Shown here: piece after piece, positions 35,813 through 44,231 of the stretch | How positions within the stretch are numbered: the stretch's first letter is position 1 | How the letters are laid out: every line of letters starts with the position of its first letter | Origin: Clostridia bacterium | Lineage (GTDB): Bacteria; Bacillota; Clostridia; Oscillospirales; Acutalibacteraceae | Assembly (NCBI GenBank): GCA_017549285.1 | Contig: JAFYVE010000030.1 | Coordinates: 1-64,000, forward strand | Length of the DNA stretch: 64,000 nucleotides | Direction: 5' to 3' | Made by a program: the position numbers and the translations under genes | The notes under the pieces: generated by a model | The model's input: only the letters and a program-made list of their open reading frames with translations | Told to the model about the DNA's origin: nothing | Databases searched by the model: none

Positions 35813-37294
35813 TTAATTGGAAACTTCAGACATTGCTTTATGACGTCTTTCAAGAAGTTCATTATACATAAGTTCTCTCTTTTCTCTTGAAAGAGGATAA
35901 AGGAACTTGGGTATAACACTAAGAATACCTGTAATCTGAGGTATTCCGGTACACATAGCAAAAATCCACCATTTTGTAGACTCTGCCTGAGTTCCGATTG
36001 TTTTACCCTGAATATAACCTATACGGCTGAGCATAAGATTTTGAACAGAGCCATTAAGAACATTTTTTACTTTAAGAATCATATCTTTAGCTACACCGAT
36101 TGTAGCTTCCATTCTGTAACCGTTCTTCCATTCACAGTAGTCCATCGATTCGTTATAAAGTTCAGCCTTGACAACCTTACGGACACCGAATGCCCATTTA
36201 TCAAAAAACGCCTGAATACCGAATGCTATACACATGGGAAGAGTCTTTGTATAGTTTTTGTTGATTGATCCGTATGCAAAAAGAAGAATCCACCAGAAGC
36301 GCGTATACAGGTCTTCACCTACCCACAAAGCTTTTGATGAGAATTTAGCACGCATCGGTTTAACAAATGCATAACTGAAACTGCCAATCATACTAGACGG
36401 AAGATTAAGTATTGTCAGCAGAGTAGCAGAACCGTGAACATCAATAAAGTAGTTTGTTGTACTTGTGCTGATACTGAAGATACCGAGGAATTCGGAAAGA
36501 ATAATAAGGAGAATCGGATAGTTTGTGAATACTGCCCTGAAGCCCTGCTTTATATCGGGAATGTCAAGTGACTGAGGGACACGCTCTCTTGAAACGATAA
36601 AGAAATAGAACGTAAATATACAAGAGGCAATATTTGTGAACAATCCCATTCCGAGAAAAGCAGTCTGAAGCTTGATGGGAAGAACACCGTTATTGATAAG
36701 GTCAAGAAGAACACCCATTATAATTCCGGGCAAATCCTCACCCATATATCCTGTCCAGAGTTCAGCCATTGTAATCAGTCGCGCTCGATCATTCGGGTGG
36801 GGCGTGATTGTTGTCATATATCCCGTTTTTGCAACTGCAGTGAATGTACCGGCAGTTTCTGTTATGACATTGAATGCAAAATAGAATATAAGCTTCGGAA
36901 TATATGTACCTGCACTGTCAGGGAAAAGATAAGGCATAAACCAATATAAAGTTCCTATCAGAGTTAACGGAATCTGAAAGAAAAGCATATATGGACGGAA
37001 TTTGCCCCATCTTGTACGCGTTCTGTCAACAAGGGTACCTATAAGAGGGTCATTGATAATATCCCAGGCACCGGTAAAGATATTTGCCGCAGCATTGATC
37101 TTAAAGTCAATTTTAACAACGTCCCAGATAAAACGGTCTTTATAACCGTTAATATTGAAAACATTGGAAATGTCGTTAAGCAGGTAAGCAAAAGTTTCTC
37201 TGTTATCAACATAACGTCTGTCGTGAAAAACATAATTTGACAATTCTGAACTCTGCAGAACCACATTATCTTCTTTTTTTTCAGGGGTTGACAT
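35813..37294 (-). CDS. GPH-family (MelB-like) sugar:cation symporter
   Basis: 493-residue major-facilitator protein of the glycoside-pentoside-hexuronide group with about 12 hydrophobic segments. The signature loop DPLIGTLVDRTRTRWGKFRPY (read as DPLIGTLVDRT then RTRWGKFRPY, about 81-101) is intact, while charged residues in the first segment reach unusually far from the N-terminus. Long polar stretches between the eighth and tenth segments exceed those of MelB. GAGGTGAT precedes the ATG. It has its own promoter and ends 40 bases before the sigG hairpin. The sugar cannot be told; a beta-glucoside, xyloside or other plant oligosaccharide would suit the genome context. Confidence 0.82.
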   Translation of the reverse strand: MSTPEKKEDNVVLQSSELSNYVFHDRRYVDNRETFAYLLNDISNVFNINGYKDRFIWDVVKIDFKINAAANIFTGAWDIINDPLIGTLVDRTRTRWGKFRPYMLFFQIPLTLIGTLYWFMPYLFPDSAGTYIPKLIFYFAFNVITETAGTFTAVAKTGYMTTITPHPNDRARLITMAELWTGYMGEDLPGIIMGVLLDLINNGVLPIKLQTAFLGMGLFTNIASCIFTFYFFIVSRERVPQSLDIPDIKQGFRAVFTNYPILLIILSEFLGIFSISTSTTNYFIDVHGSATLLTILNLPSSMIGSFSYAFVKPMRAKFSSKALWVGEDLYTRFWWILLFAYGSINKNYTKTLPMCIAFGIQAFFDKWAFGVRKVVKAELYNESMDYCEWKNGYRMEATIGVAKDMILKVKNVLNGSVQNLMLSRIGYIQGKTIGTQAESTKWWIFAMCTGIPQITGILSVIPKFLYPLSREKRELMYNELLERRHKAMSEVSN

Positions 37295-37314
37295 ATAATC
37301 ACCTCATTTATTTT

Positions 37315-37344
37315 ATATTACCATTATTACTTGTTGCATGTCAA
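37315..37344 (-). promoter_or_regulatory. Sigma-A-like promoter of the GPH transporter
   Basis: Perfect TTGACA (37344-37339), 18-base spacer, TAATAT (37320-37315) on the minus strand. Confidence 0.6.
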
Positions 37345-37345
37345 T

Positions 37346-37381
37346 ATAAAAAAGCAGATACCTTTGAAAGATATCTGCTTT
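37346..37381 (-). terminator. Intrinsic terminator of prfC
   Basis: AAAGCAGATA (37351-37360) and TATCTGCTTT (37372-37381) form a 10-bp stem; the minus-strand flank is TTTATATTG. It lies 6 bases past the prfC stop and abuts the next promoter. Confidence 0.85.
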
Positions 37382-37386
37382 AAAAT

Positions 37387-38988
37387 TTATTCAAGAACTT
37401 CAAGATCCTCAAAATCATCAAGTTCAAGACCTTTATTATGAGAAAGCGCCCAATCGACGCACCAGGATCCTGCAAAAATAAGGAGATCTCTGCCTTTTAC
37501 ATCCTGTACCCAGATTGAATTTGTAAGGTCAAGATCTTTCGGAGGAACGGGAGAAGATATAATTCTCTTAATAACCTGATAATTAAGGTTTCTTCTGCGG
37601 AATTTTACTCCATATTCAGATTCCATTCTGTGTTCAAGAACTTCATACTGAAGCATACCGACAACACCGACAATAACTCGTTCCATACCTGTTTCCGGAA
37701 GGAAGAATATCTGAATAGCACCTTCCTGAGCAATCTGATTCATACCCTTTGAAAACTGTTTACGTTTCATTGAATCAATCTGCTCAACTTCTGCGAAATG
37801 TTCGGGAGCAAAGGTCATAATACCTTTGTATTTAACCTTCATATCACGGTCACAGATAGTATCACCGATTGAAAAGATACCGGGATCAAACACACCGATG
37901 ATATCACCTGCATAAGCCTCATTGATAATTTCTCTTTCTTGTGCCATCATCTGCTGAGGCTGAGAGAGTTTTATAAGCTTATTATCCTGAACGTGAAGAT
38001 AATCCTTACCTCGTTCAAACTTACCTGAACAGATTCTCATAAATGCGATTCTGTCACGATGAGCCTTGTTCATATTAGCCTGAATTTTAAAAACAAAAGC
38101 TGAAAAATGTTCATCAAAGGGGTCAACAACAGTTTCTGCAGTTTTATGTGAAAGAGGTGCTGAAGTCAATTCAAGGAAGCTCTGAAGGAAGGGTTCAACA
38201 CCGAAATTGTTAAGTGCAGAACCGAAGAAAACAGGAGTAAGCTTACCGTTTCTTACTCGTTCAATATCAAATTCATTACTTGCAATATCAAGAAGCTCTA
38301 TATTATCAACAAGAGTTGTTCTCAGGTCTTCACCTATAAGCTCATCAAGTTTTGCAGTATCATTGATGTCACACTCAATACCTTCAATTCTTCTTCTGCC
38401 TGCATGGAACTCATTGAATGCAAGAATATGACGCTTTTCTCTGTCATAAACACCACGGAAATTGCTGCCGCAGCTTATGGGCCAGTTCATTGCATAAGTA
38501 CCGATGCCGAACTCTGTTTCAAGCTCGTCAAGAAGCTCATACGGATCTCTTGCTTCACGGTCCATTTTGTTGATAAATGTAAAAATGGGGATGTTTCTCA
38601 TAGCACAGACTTTGAACAGCTTTCTTGTCTGAGGCTCGATACCCTTAGCGGCGTCAATAACCATAACAGCGCTGTCTGCAGCCATAAGTGTTCTGTATGT
38701 GTCTTCTGAGAAGTCCTGATGTCCGGGAGTGTCAAGAATATTTATGCAATATCCGTCATATTCGAACTGAAGTACAGATGAAGTGATTGAAATACCTCTC
38801 TGTTTTTCAATTTCCATCCAGTCTGAAACAGCGTGTTTATCACTAGCCTTGCCCTTAACTGAGCCTGCAGACTGAATAGCACCACCGTAAAGTAGAAACT
38901 TTTCTGTAAGTGTTGTTTTACCTGCGTCAGGATGTGAGATTATAGCAAAAGTTCGTCTTCTGTTGATTTCTGTTCTGAGATCTGCCAT
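37387..38988 (-). CDS. prfC: Peptide chain release factor 3
   Basis: Translational GTPase that recycles RF1/RF2 from the ribosome. 533 residues from the ATG at 38988 (after GAGAGGT; an in-frame ATG at 39015 lacks a ribosome site). G motifs are AIISHPDAGKTTLTEKFLL (G1), RGISITSS (G2), NILDTPGHQDFSEDT (G3, DTPGHQDF being RF3-type), and FINKMDREARDP (G4). The C-terminal RF3 domain includes EAGIQIF-like and LQYEVLEHRMESEYG blocks. It is monocistronic with its own promoter and terminator. Confidence 0.96.
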   Translation of the reverse strand: MADLRTEINRRRTFAIISHPDAGKTTLTEKFLLYGGAIQSAGSVKGKASDKHAVSDWMEIEKQRGISITSSVLQFEYDGYCINILDTPGHQDFSEDTYRTLMAADSAVMVIDAAKGIEPQTRKLFKVCAMRNIPIFTFINKMDREARDPYELLDELETEFGIGTYAMNWPISCGSNFRGVYDREKRHILAFNEFHAGRRRIEGIECDINDTAKLDELIGEDLRTTLVDNIELLDIASNEFDIERVRNGKLTPVFFGSALNNFGVEPFLQSFLELTSAPLSHKTAETVVDPFDEHFSAFVFKIQANMNKAHRDRIAFMRICSGKFERGKDYLHVQDNKLIKLSQPQQMMAQEREIINEAYAGDIIGVFDPGIFSIGDTICDRDMKVKYKGIMTFAPEHFAEVEQIDSMKRKQFSKGMNQIAQEGAIQIFFLPETGMERVIVGVVGMLQYEVLEHRMESEYGVKFRRRNLNYQVIKRIISSPVPPKDLDLTNSIWVQDVKGRDLLIFAGSWCVDWALSHNKGLELDDFEDLEVLE

Positions 38989-39021
38989 ATTATACCTCTC
39001 TAATTCAAATTCCAATCTAAA

Positions 39022-39050
39022 ATTTTATCATATTAAAACTTAAAAATCAA
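39022..39050 (-). promoter_or_regulatory. Sigma-A-like promoter of prfC
   Basis: TTGATT (39050-39045), 17-base spacer, TAAAAT (39027-39022) on the minus strand. Confidence 0.5.
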
Positions 39051-39091
39051 TGTACAATATACCGATAATATTTTAATTTTTAATAAAAAAT

Positions 39092-39121
39092 TTCACATTA
39101 TGCTTGATTAATTGCTATAAT
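39092..39121 (+). promoter_or_regulatory. Sigma-A-like promoter for the tandem EEP genes
   Basis: TTCACA (39092-39097), 18-base spacer, perfect TATAAT (39116-39121). Confidence 0.45.
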
Positions 39122-39163
39122 TTATGTATTATTAAAATAATTAAGAATCAGGATGTGATAATT

Positions 39164-40078
39164 ATGGAATTTACAAACAAAATAATTTCTCTTATAATGG
39201 CAATTTCAGCATTTTTTACCTCGTTGATAACAGACTTTGATAATACAATTGCTGATTTCAGAGATTCTCTCTTTCCTCCTGCAGTTTTAACTGATTTTGA
39301 TGAAAAACCGGATAATACAATCAGAGTAATGTCTTTTAATATCCGTTTCGGTGACCTCGGAAACCTTTCCGCAGAAGACAGATTTGATGATGTTGAAACT
39401 GTTATTGAAAAAGGACATCCTGATTCAATCGGACTTCAGGAAGCAACTCCCGCTTGGATGGATTATCTTTCAGCAAATCTTGAAGAATATGCTTTTGTTG
39501 GTGTCGGTCGTGATGACGGAGTCAACAGCGGTGAATATTCAGCTGTTTTTTATCTCAAGGATAAATATACTGCAATTGACAGCGGTACTTTCTGGCTTTC
39601 TGACACACCCGATATTCCGTCAAAAGGCTGGGGTGCAGATTGCTACAGAATCTGCACATGGGTTATCCTTGAAAACAATGAAACAAAAGAAACTTATGTT
39701 CATATGAATTCTCATTTTGATTTTGCAAATGAGGATGTCAAATACAACAGTGCAAAAATGATTAACGAAAAAGCAAAAGAATTTGTCGGTATGCCTGTTG
39801 TATTTACTGCAGACATGAATTTTTCAGAAGATTCTGTATACTACAACAGTTTTGTAGATGAAGGTGTATTTTTAAACACAAAAGATGTTGCAGAAGATAC
39901 AATGGATTACCTTACATATCATGACAGAATGCCTCTTACTCACACAGATTCAGTTATCGATTATATTATGATAAATGACAAATTTGATGCTAAGGTTTAC
40001 AGAGTTGTAACTGCAGCAACAGAAGGTCATTATGTTTCAGACCACTTCCCTCTTTATGCAGACATAACCTTTAAATAA
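39164..40078 (+). CDS. Secreted/anchored endonuclease-exonuclease-phosphatase (EEP) family protein, copy 1
   Basis: 304 residues from the ATG after AGGATGTG; the in-frame start at 39104 lacks a ribosome site. A hydrophobic N-terminal segment (about 6-24) suggests export or anchoring. The EEP catalytic set is complete: MSFNIRFG (Asn), GLQEATPAWM (Glu), HMNSHFD (His), TADMNFSED (Asp-x-Asn) and SDHFPLYADI (Asp-His) at the C-terminus. The fold hydrolyses phosphodiesters or phosphomonoesters with Mg2+; the substrate is not evident (extracellular nucleic acid or sphingolipid/inositol phosphates are options). A paralogue follows after 20 bases. Confidence 0.85.
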   Translation: MEFTNKIISLIMAISAFFTSLITDFDNTIADFRDSLFPPAVLTDFDEKPDNTIRVMSFNIRFGDLGNLSAEDRFDDVETVIEKGHPDSIGLQEATPAWMDYLSANLEEYAFVGVGRDDGVNSGEYSAVFYLKDKYTAIDSGTFWLSDTPDIPSKGWGADCYRICTWVILENNETKETYVHMNSHFDFANEDVKYNSAKMINEKAKEFVGMPVVFTADMNFSEDSVYYNSFVDEGVFLNTKDVAEDTMDYLTYHDRMPLTHTDSVIDYIMINDKFDAKVYRVVTAATEGHYVSDHFPLYADITFK

Positions 40079-40098
40079 TCGTTTCAAGGAGAATAAAT

Positions 40099-41028
40099 AT
40101 GCAGAAGAAAAAAATAATACTGATTGCCGTATCAGTTATTGCAGTAGTTGCAATTCTTTTAACAACAGTAATTTTGCCGTTAATCAGCAACAGTATTCAT
40201 AAAAAAACAAGTGCTGAAAATCCACCCGCTCAGATTGTTGATTTTGAAGATAAAGTAGATGGTACAATCCGTGTAATGTCATTCAACATCCGTTGCTTCG
40301 GTCTTGGTCCCATTATGAGAAGTTCCAGAAATGATGAAGTCGTCGGAACAATTCTTAAAGGAATGCCTGATTCATTTGGTGTTCAGGAAGCAACTCCTAC
40401 ATGGATGAGATATCTGAAAAGACAGCTTGGTGATCTGTATGATTATGTAGGTGTAGGCAGAGGAAACGGCAAAAACTCAGGTGAATTTTCAGCTATATTC
40501 TATCTTAAAAATGTTTATGAAGTATATGATTCAGATACATTCTGGCTCAGCGAAACACCTGATGAACCTTCTGTAGGATGGGATGCCAGCATGAACAGAA
40601 TCTGTACATGGGCGGTGCTTGAAAACAAAGAAACCGGTGATATGTATATGCATATCAATTCACACTTTGATCATAAGGGTGAAGAAGCCCGCAAAAAGAG
40701 TGTTGAAATGATTCTTGATAAAGCTGAAATGTACAATTATCTTCCTGTTGTTTTTACTGCCGACATGAATATCAAAGAAGGTGCAGAACCTTACACAATG
40801 ATGGCTGAATCAGAGATTCTCTGGGATACAAAAAAGATTGCTCCCGATACAATGGATTATTTGACATTCCACGATACAAAACCTTCTGAAAATGAGGGCA
40901 GAATCCTTGATTATGTTTTCATAAATAATCTTTTCGGTGTTACAACATATAAAGTTGTTACGGCAGGAATCAATGGTAATTTTGTTTCGGACCATTACCC
41001 TGTTTACGCTGATCTTATTATAAGATAA
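40099..41028 (+). CDS. Membrane-anchored EEP family protein, copy 2
   Basis: 309 residues, a tandem paralogue of the preceding gene: MSFNIRCFG, GVQEATPTWM, HINSHFDH, TADMNIKEG and SDHYPVYADLI occupy equivalent positions, and the shared spacing (TFWLSETPDEPS against TFWLSDTPDIPS) shows recent duplication. A clear signal anchor (about 6-31, preceded by four basic residues) and a polar linker of about 15 residues precede the domain. AAGGAG precedes the start. Both copies retain all catalytic residues, so divergence of substrate or localisation, rather than decay, is expected. Confidence 0.85.
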   Translation: MQKKKIILIAVSVIAVVAILLTTVILPLISNSIHKKTSAENPPAQIVDFEDKVDGTIRVMSFNIRCFGLGPIMRSSRNDEVVGTILKGMPDSFGVQEATPTWMRYLKRQLGDLYDYVGVGRGNGKNSGEFSAIFYLKNVYEVYDSDTFWLSETPDEPSVGWDASMNRICTWAVLENKETGDMYMHINSHFDHKGEEARKKSVEMILDKAEMYNYLPVVFTADMNIKEGAEPYTMMAESEILWDTKKIAPDTMDYLTFHDTKPSENEGRILDYVFINNLFGVTTYKVVTAGINGNFVSDHYPVYADLIIR

Positions 41029-41037
41029 AATTTTATT

Positions 41038-41070
41038 AAGCAGTCAAAATTTTGGCTGCTTATTATTTTT
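41038..41070 (+). terminator. Intrinsic terminator after the EEP pair
   Basis: AAGCAGTC (41038-41045) pairs with GGCTGCTT (41054-41061), extendable into AAAA/TTTT, followed by ATTATTTTTTT. Confidence 0.85.
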
Positions 41071-41085
41071 TTCTTCAAAAAGTAA

Positions 41086-41113
41086 TTGCATTTATAAAAA
41101 AATAGTATATAAT
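41086..41113 (+). promoter_or_regulatory. Sigma-A-like promoter of the phosphoglucomutase operon
   Basis: TTGCAT (41086-41091), 16-base spacer, perfect TATAAT (41108-41113). Confidence 0.5.
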
Positions 41114-41147
41114 TAATATGTATAAATTTAAGAAAAGGATGATTTTA

Positions 41148-42869
41148 ATGACTGATTACAATTTTTTATATGAACTCTGGCTGAAAAATGCAGTCAATGA
41201 CCCTGATCTCTCAGCAGAGCTTGAAAGTATCCGAGGTAAAGACGATGAAATCCTTGACCGTTTCTACAGAAGCCTTGAATTCGGCACAGGCGGACTCCGT
41301 GGCGTAATCGGTGCCGGTACAAACAGAATGAATGTTTACACTGTAGCTCAGGCAACTCAGGGACTTGCTGACTACCTTAATGAAGAGTTTGAAGAGCCAA
41401 CAGTTGCTGTCGGTTATGATTCAAGAATAAAATCACAGCTCTTTGCTGAAACTGCAGCAGGTGTTCTTGCAGCAAACGGAATCAGAGTGTATATTTTCCC
41501 TGAACTTATGCCTACTCCTCTCGTTTCATATGCAGTAAGAAGACTTCATTGCAGTTCAGGTATCGTCATTACTGCAAGCCACAATCCTTCAAAATATAAC
41601 GGCTACAAATGTTATGATTCAAAAGGCTACCAGATGACAGATGAAGGCGCAAAGAAGACATATGATTATATAAGCAAGGTTGATATTTTTAACGGTGTTA
41701 AATTCATGGAGTTTGATGATGCACTTGCAGAAGATATGGTTGACTTTATTGAAGACTGGCTTCTTGATGATTTCTATAAAGATGTTCTTTCAAGACAGGT
41801 TGAAAAAGGTATCTGCAAAAAGGCCGACCTTAAAGTAATTTATTCACCTCTTAACGGTACAGGCAATAAGCCCGTTAAGAATATTCTTAAAAAAATCGGT
41901 GTCAAAGACCTTAAAATCGTTCTTTCTCAGGAAAAACCCGACGGTAACTTCCCTACTTGTCCTTTCCCCAATCCTGAAATCAAACAGGTATTTGAAGAAG
42001 GAATGAAGCTTACTGATGAATTCCCTGCTGACATTATGCTTGCAACTGACCCCGACTGCGACCGTGTTGGTATTGCTGTGCGTCATAACGGCGAATACAA
42101 ACTTATGACAGGTAACGAAGTAGGTTGTATGCTTACAGAATATATTCTTTCACGCAAAAAAGCTCAGGGTAAACTCTGTGCAAATCCGGTTGTTGTAAAA
42201 ACAATTGTTACGACTGAACTTATCAGAGCTATTGCAGATGAATACAATGCAGAAGTTTTTGATCTTCTTACCGGCTTCAAATATATCGGTGAGCTTATTG
42301 AACAGCTTACAGACAAAGGTGAAGAAAACCGTTATGAAATCGGTCTTGAAGAAAGCTACGGTTATCTTACCGGCACACATGCAAGAGATAAAGATGCGGT
42401 AAATGCTTCAATGATTATAATTGAAATGGCTGCATACTACAAAACACAGGGTAAAACTCTTGTTGATGTAATGAACGCTCTTTATGATAAGCACGGTATG
42501 TATCTCAATACGCTTCTGAACTTCGGTTTTGAAGGTGCTGACGGCATGAAAAAGATGGCTCAGATGATGGATGATATGAGAAATAATCCTCCTGCTGAAA
42601 TCGGTGGAATAAAAGTTGTTGGTGTATCGGATTATCTTACAAGCAAAGCAACGGATATGATTAGCGGTGATGTTTCAGATATAACACTTCCCTCATCAAA
42701 TGTTCTTTCATATTCAATGGAAGATGCAAATAAGGTTGTTATAAGACCTTCAGGAACAGAACCCAAAATCAAAATTTATATTACTGCACATTCTGATACA
42801 AGAGAAAATGCAGAAATGCTTACAGATGTTATCGGTGAAAGCATCAAAAAAATTGCAGGAATAGAATAA
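41148..42869 (+). CDS. pgcA: Phospho-sugar mutase (phosphoglucomutase/phosphomannomutase)
   Basis: 573-residue alpha-D-phosphohexomutase of the PgcA/PGM2 type. The phosphoserine loop is VITASHNPSKYNGYK (about 139-153), the metal loop ATDPDCDRVG near 300-309, the sugar loop GLEESYGYL near 405 and the phosphate-binding RPSGTEPKIKIYI at the C-terminus. AAGGATG precedes the ATG at 41148; two earlier in-frame ATGs are less well placed. A 33-codon gene and a U32 gene follow without terminators. It would link glycolysis to glycogen and wall precursors. Confidence 0.94.
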   Translation: MTDYNFLYELWLKNAVNDPDLSAELESIRGKDDEILDRFYRSLEFGTGGLRGVIGAGTNRMNVYTVAQATQGLADYLNEEFEEPTVAVGYDSRIKSQLFAETAAGVLAANGIRVYIFPELMPTPLVSYAVRRLHCSSGIVITASHNPSKYNGYKCYDSKGYQMTDEGAKKTYDYISKVDIFNGVKFMEFDDALAEDMVDFIEDWLLDDFYKDVLSRQVEKGICKKADLKVIYSPLNGTGNKPVKNILKKIGVKDLKIVLSQEKPDGNFPTCPFPNPEIKQVFEEGMKLTDEFPADIMLATDPDCDRVGIAVRHNGEYKLMTGNEVGCMLTEYILSRKKAQGKLCANPVVVKTIVTTELIRAIADEYNAEVFDLLTGFKYIGELIEQLTDKGEENRYEIGLEESYGYLTGTHARDKDAVNASMIIIEMAAYYKTQGKTLVDVMNALYDKHGMYLNTLLNFGFEGADGMKKMAQMMDDMRNNPPAEIGGIKVVGVSDYLTSKATDMISGDVSDITLPSSNVLSYSMEDANKVVIRPSGTEPKIKIYITAHSDTRENAEMLTDVIGESIKKIAGIE

Positions 42870-42879
42870 GAGGTAAAAA

Positions 42880-42981
42880 ATGAATAAAAAAGTCACAAGA
42901 ATTATTTCATGGGTACTTGTTGCCCTTCTGATACTTTCTGTTGTATCGGTTATGCTTTATGCATTGGCAGGGGCAATATGA
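42880..42981 (+). CDS. 33-residue single-span membrane peptide
   Basis: ATG at 42880 preceded by AGAGG at a normal distance; the product begins MNKKVTRIISWVLVALL and continues as one uninterrupted hydrophobic helix (about 8-33) after a basic N-terminus, giving a predicted N-in membrane orientation. The TGA overlaps the ATG of the next gene (ATGA), so the two are translationally coupled. It sits 10 bases after pgcA. I do not recognise the family; small Firmicute membrane peptides of this kind are often uncharacterised. Ribosome site, overlap and charge distribution argue for a real gene. Confidence 0.7.
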   Translation: MNKKVTRIISWVLVALLILSVVSVMLYALAGAI

Positions 42982-44186
42982 GTACGGATATTTTTAATAA
43001 TTGCGAACTGTTGTGTCCTGCCGGCAGCTTTGAGAGTATGAAAACGGCTCTGCATTTCGGTGCAGATGCTGTTTATGCAGGTGGTCCTTTCATGCAACTG
43101 CGTTCTGACAATGCGGGCTTTTCTTATGATGATATAATAAAAGCTGTAGAATTAGTTCATTCCAAGGGCAAGAAATTATACATTACAGTTAATTGTTTTG
43201 CCACGAATAATGAAATTGACAGATTGAGTGACTATGCCCGTTTTCTTTATAATGCTGGTGTTGACGGAGTAATAGTATCAGATTTAGGTTCTGTTGTTAC
43301 TATCAAATCAGCAGCCCCTCATCTTTCCGTTCATATCAGTACTCAGGCAAATATTCAGAATTATAAAACAGCTGAAGTTTATTATAATATGGGAGCTGAT
43401 AGAGTTGTTCTCGGCAGAGAAATGACTCTTGAAGAAATTAAGGAACTCAGAGCAAAAACTCCAAAAGATATGGAAATTGAAGCTTTTGTGCACGGTGCTA
43501 TGTGTATGTCATACTCCGGAAGATGTCTTATCAGTTCATATCTTTCAGGAAAAAGCGGAAATCACGGTGAATGCACTCAACCATGCCGTTGGATGTATAA
43601 TATAGTTGAAGAAAAACGTCCTAATCAGCACTTCACTGTTATTGAAGAAAACGGAACATCTGCAATTCTCAGTTCGCATGATTTGTGTTGCGTTGAATTT
43701 CTTGATGAAATTGCAGATGCAGGTGTTATTTCATTCAAAATCGAAGGCAGAATGAAATCACCTTACTATGTTGCAACTGTAACAAATGCATACAGACAAA
43801 GGATGAACGGTACTGCATCAATTGAACAGATAAAACACGAGCTTGAATGTGCAAGTCACAGACCGTATTCAACAGGCTTTTATTATGGTGCATTGAAATA
43901 TGATCATAATAATGACGGGCTTTACCATCAGAGTTGCAAATTCATAGCAATTGTTCTTACAGATGAAGGTAACGGAAGATATACTGTTGAAATGAGAAAC
44001 AGATTTTCTGTCGGTGACACACTTGAAATTCTCTCCCCGAATTCATCAGGCAAGAGTTTTACTGTTGAAAGTATAATTGATAAAAGCGGAAACGAAAGAC
44101 AAACAGCCCATCTTCCGCAAGAAATTCTCAACATTTATTGCCCCGAAAAACTTTATGTCGGTGATTTCTTAAGACAAAGAATTTAA
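42978..44186 (+). CDS. Peptidase U32 family protein, TrhP-like tRNA hydroxylation factor
   Basis: 402 residues from the ATG at 42978, which overlaps the stop of the 33-codon gene; the longer in-frame reading from 42909 crosses that gene and is rejected. N-terminal ELLCPAGSFESMKTALHFGADAVY and the family signature EAFVHGAMCMSYSGRCLIS are intact, with the paired cysteines in ECTQPCRWMY expected to bind a Fe-S cluster. Although named peptidases, bacterial members such as TrhP (YegQ/YrrO) act in hydroxylation of U34 in tRNA and RlhA in 23S rRNA. Length favours TrhP. Confidence 0.85.
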   Translation: MSTDIFNNCELLCPAGSFESMKTALHFGADAVYAGGPFMQLRSDNAGFSYDDIIKAVELVHSKGKKLYITVNCFATNNEIDRLSDYARFLYNAGVDGVIVSDLGSVVTIKSAAPHLSVHISTQANIQNYKTAEVYYNMGADRVVLGREMTLEEIKELRAKTPKDMEIEAFVHGAMCMSYSGRCLISSYLSGKSGNHGECTQPCRWMYNIVEEKRPNQHFTVIEENGTSAILSSHDLCCVEFLDEIADAGVISFKIEGRMKSPYYVATVTNAYRQRMNGTASIEQIKHELECASHRPYSTGFYYGALKYDHNNDGLYHQSCKFIAIVLTDEGNGRYTVEMRNRFSVGDTLEILSPNSSGKSFTVESIIDKSGNERQTAHLPQEILNIYCPEKLYVGDFLRQRI

Positions 44187-44195
44187 TATCTATCA

Positions 44196-44229
44196 AAAAA
44201 AGCATTGTGTATAAACACAATGCTTTTTT
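44196..44229. terminator. Bidirectional terminator between U32 and dockerin genes
   Basis: AAAAAAGCATTGTGT (about 44196-44210) and ACACAATGCTTTTTT (44215-44229), loop ATAA; A- and T-runs give U-tracts on both strands. Confidence 0.92.
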
Positions 44230-44231
44230 TA

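Noticed and set aside
35734..35961. Extended sigG reading frame into the sugar transporter gene
   Set aside because: The extra 76 residues do not resemble SigG, overlap an intact gene on the same strand and cross the leader hairpin.
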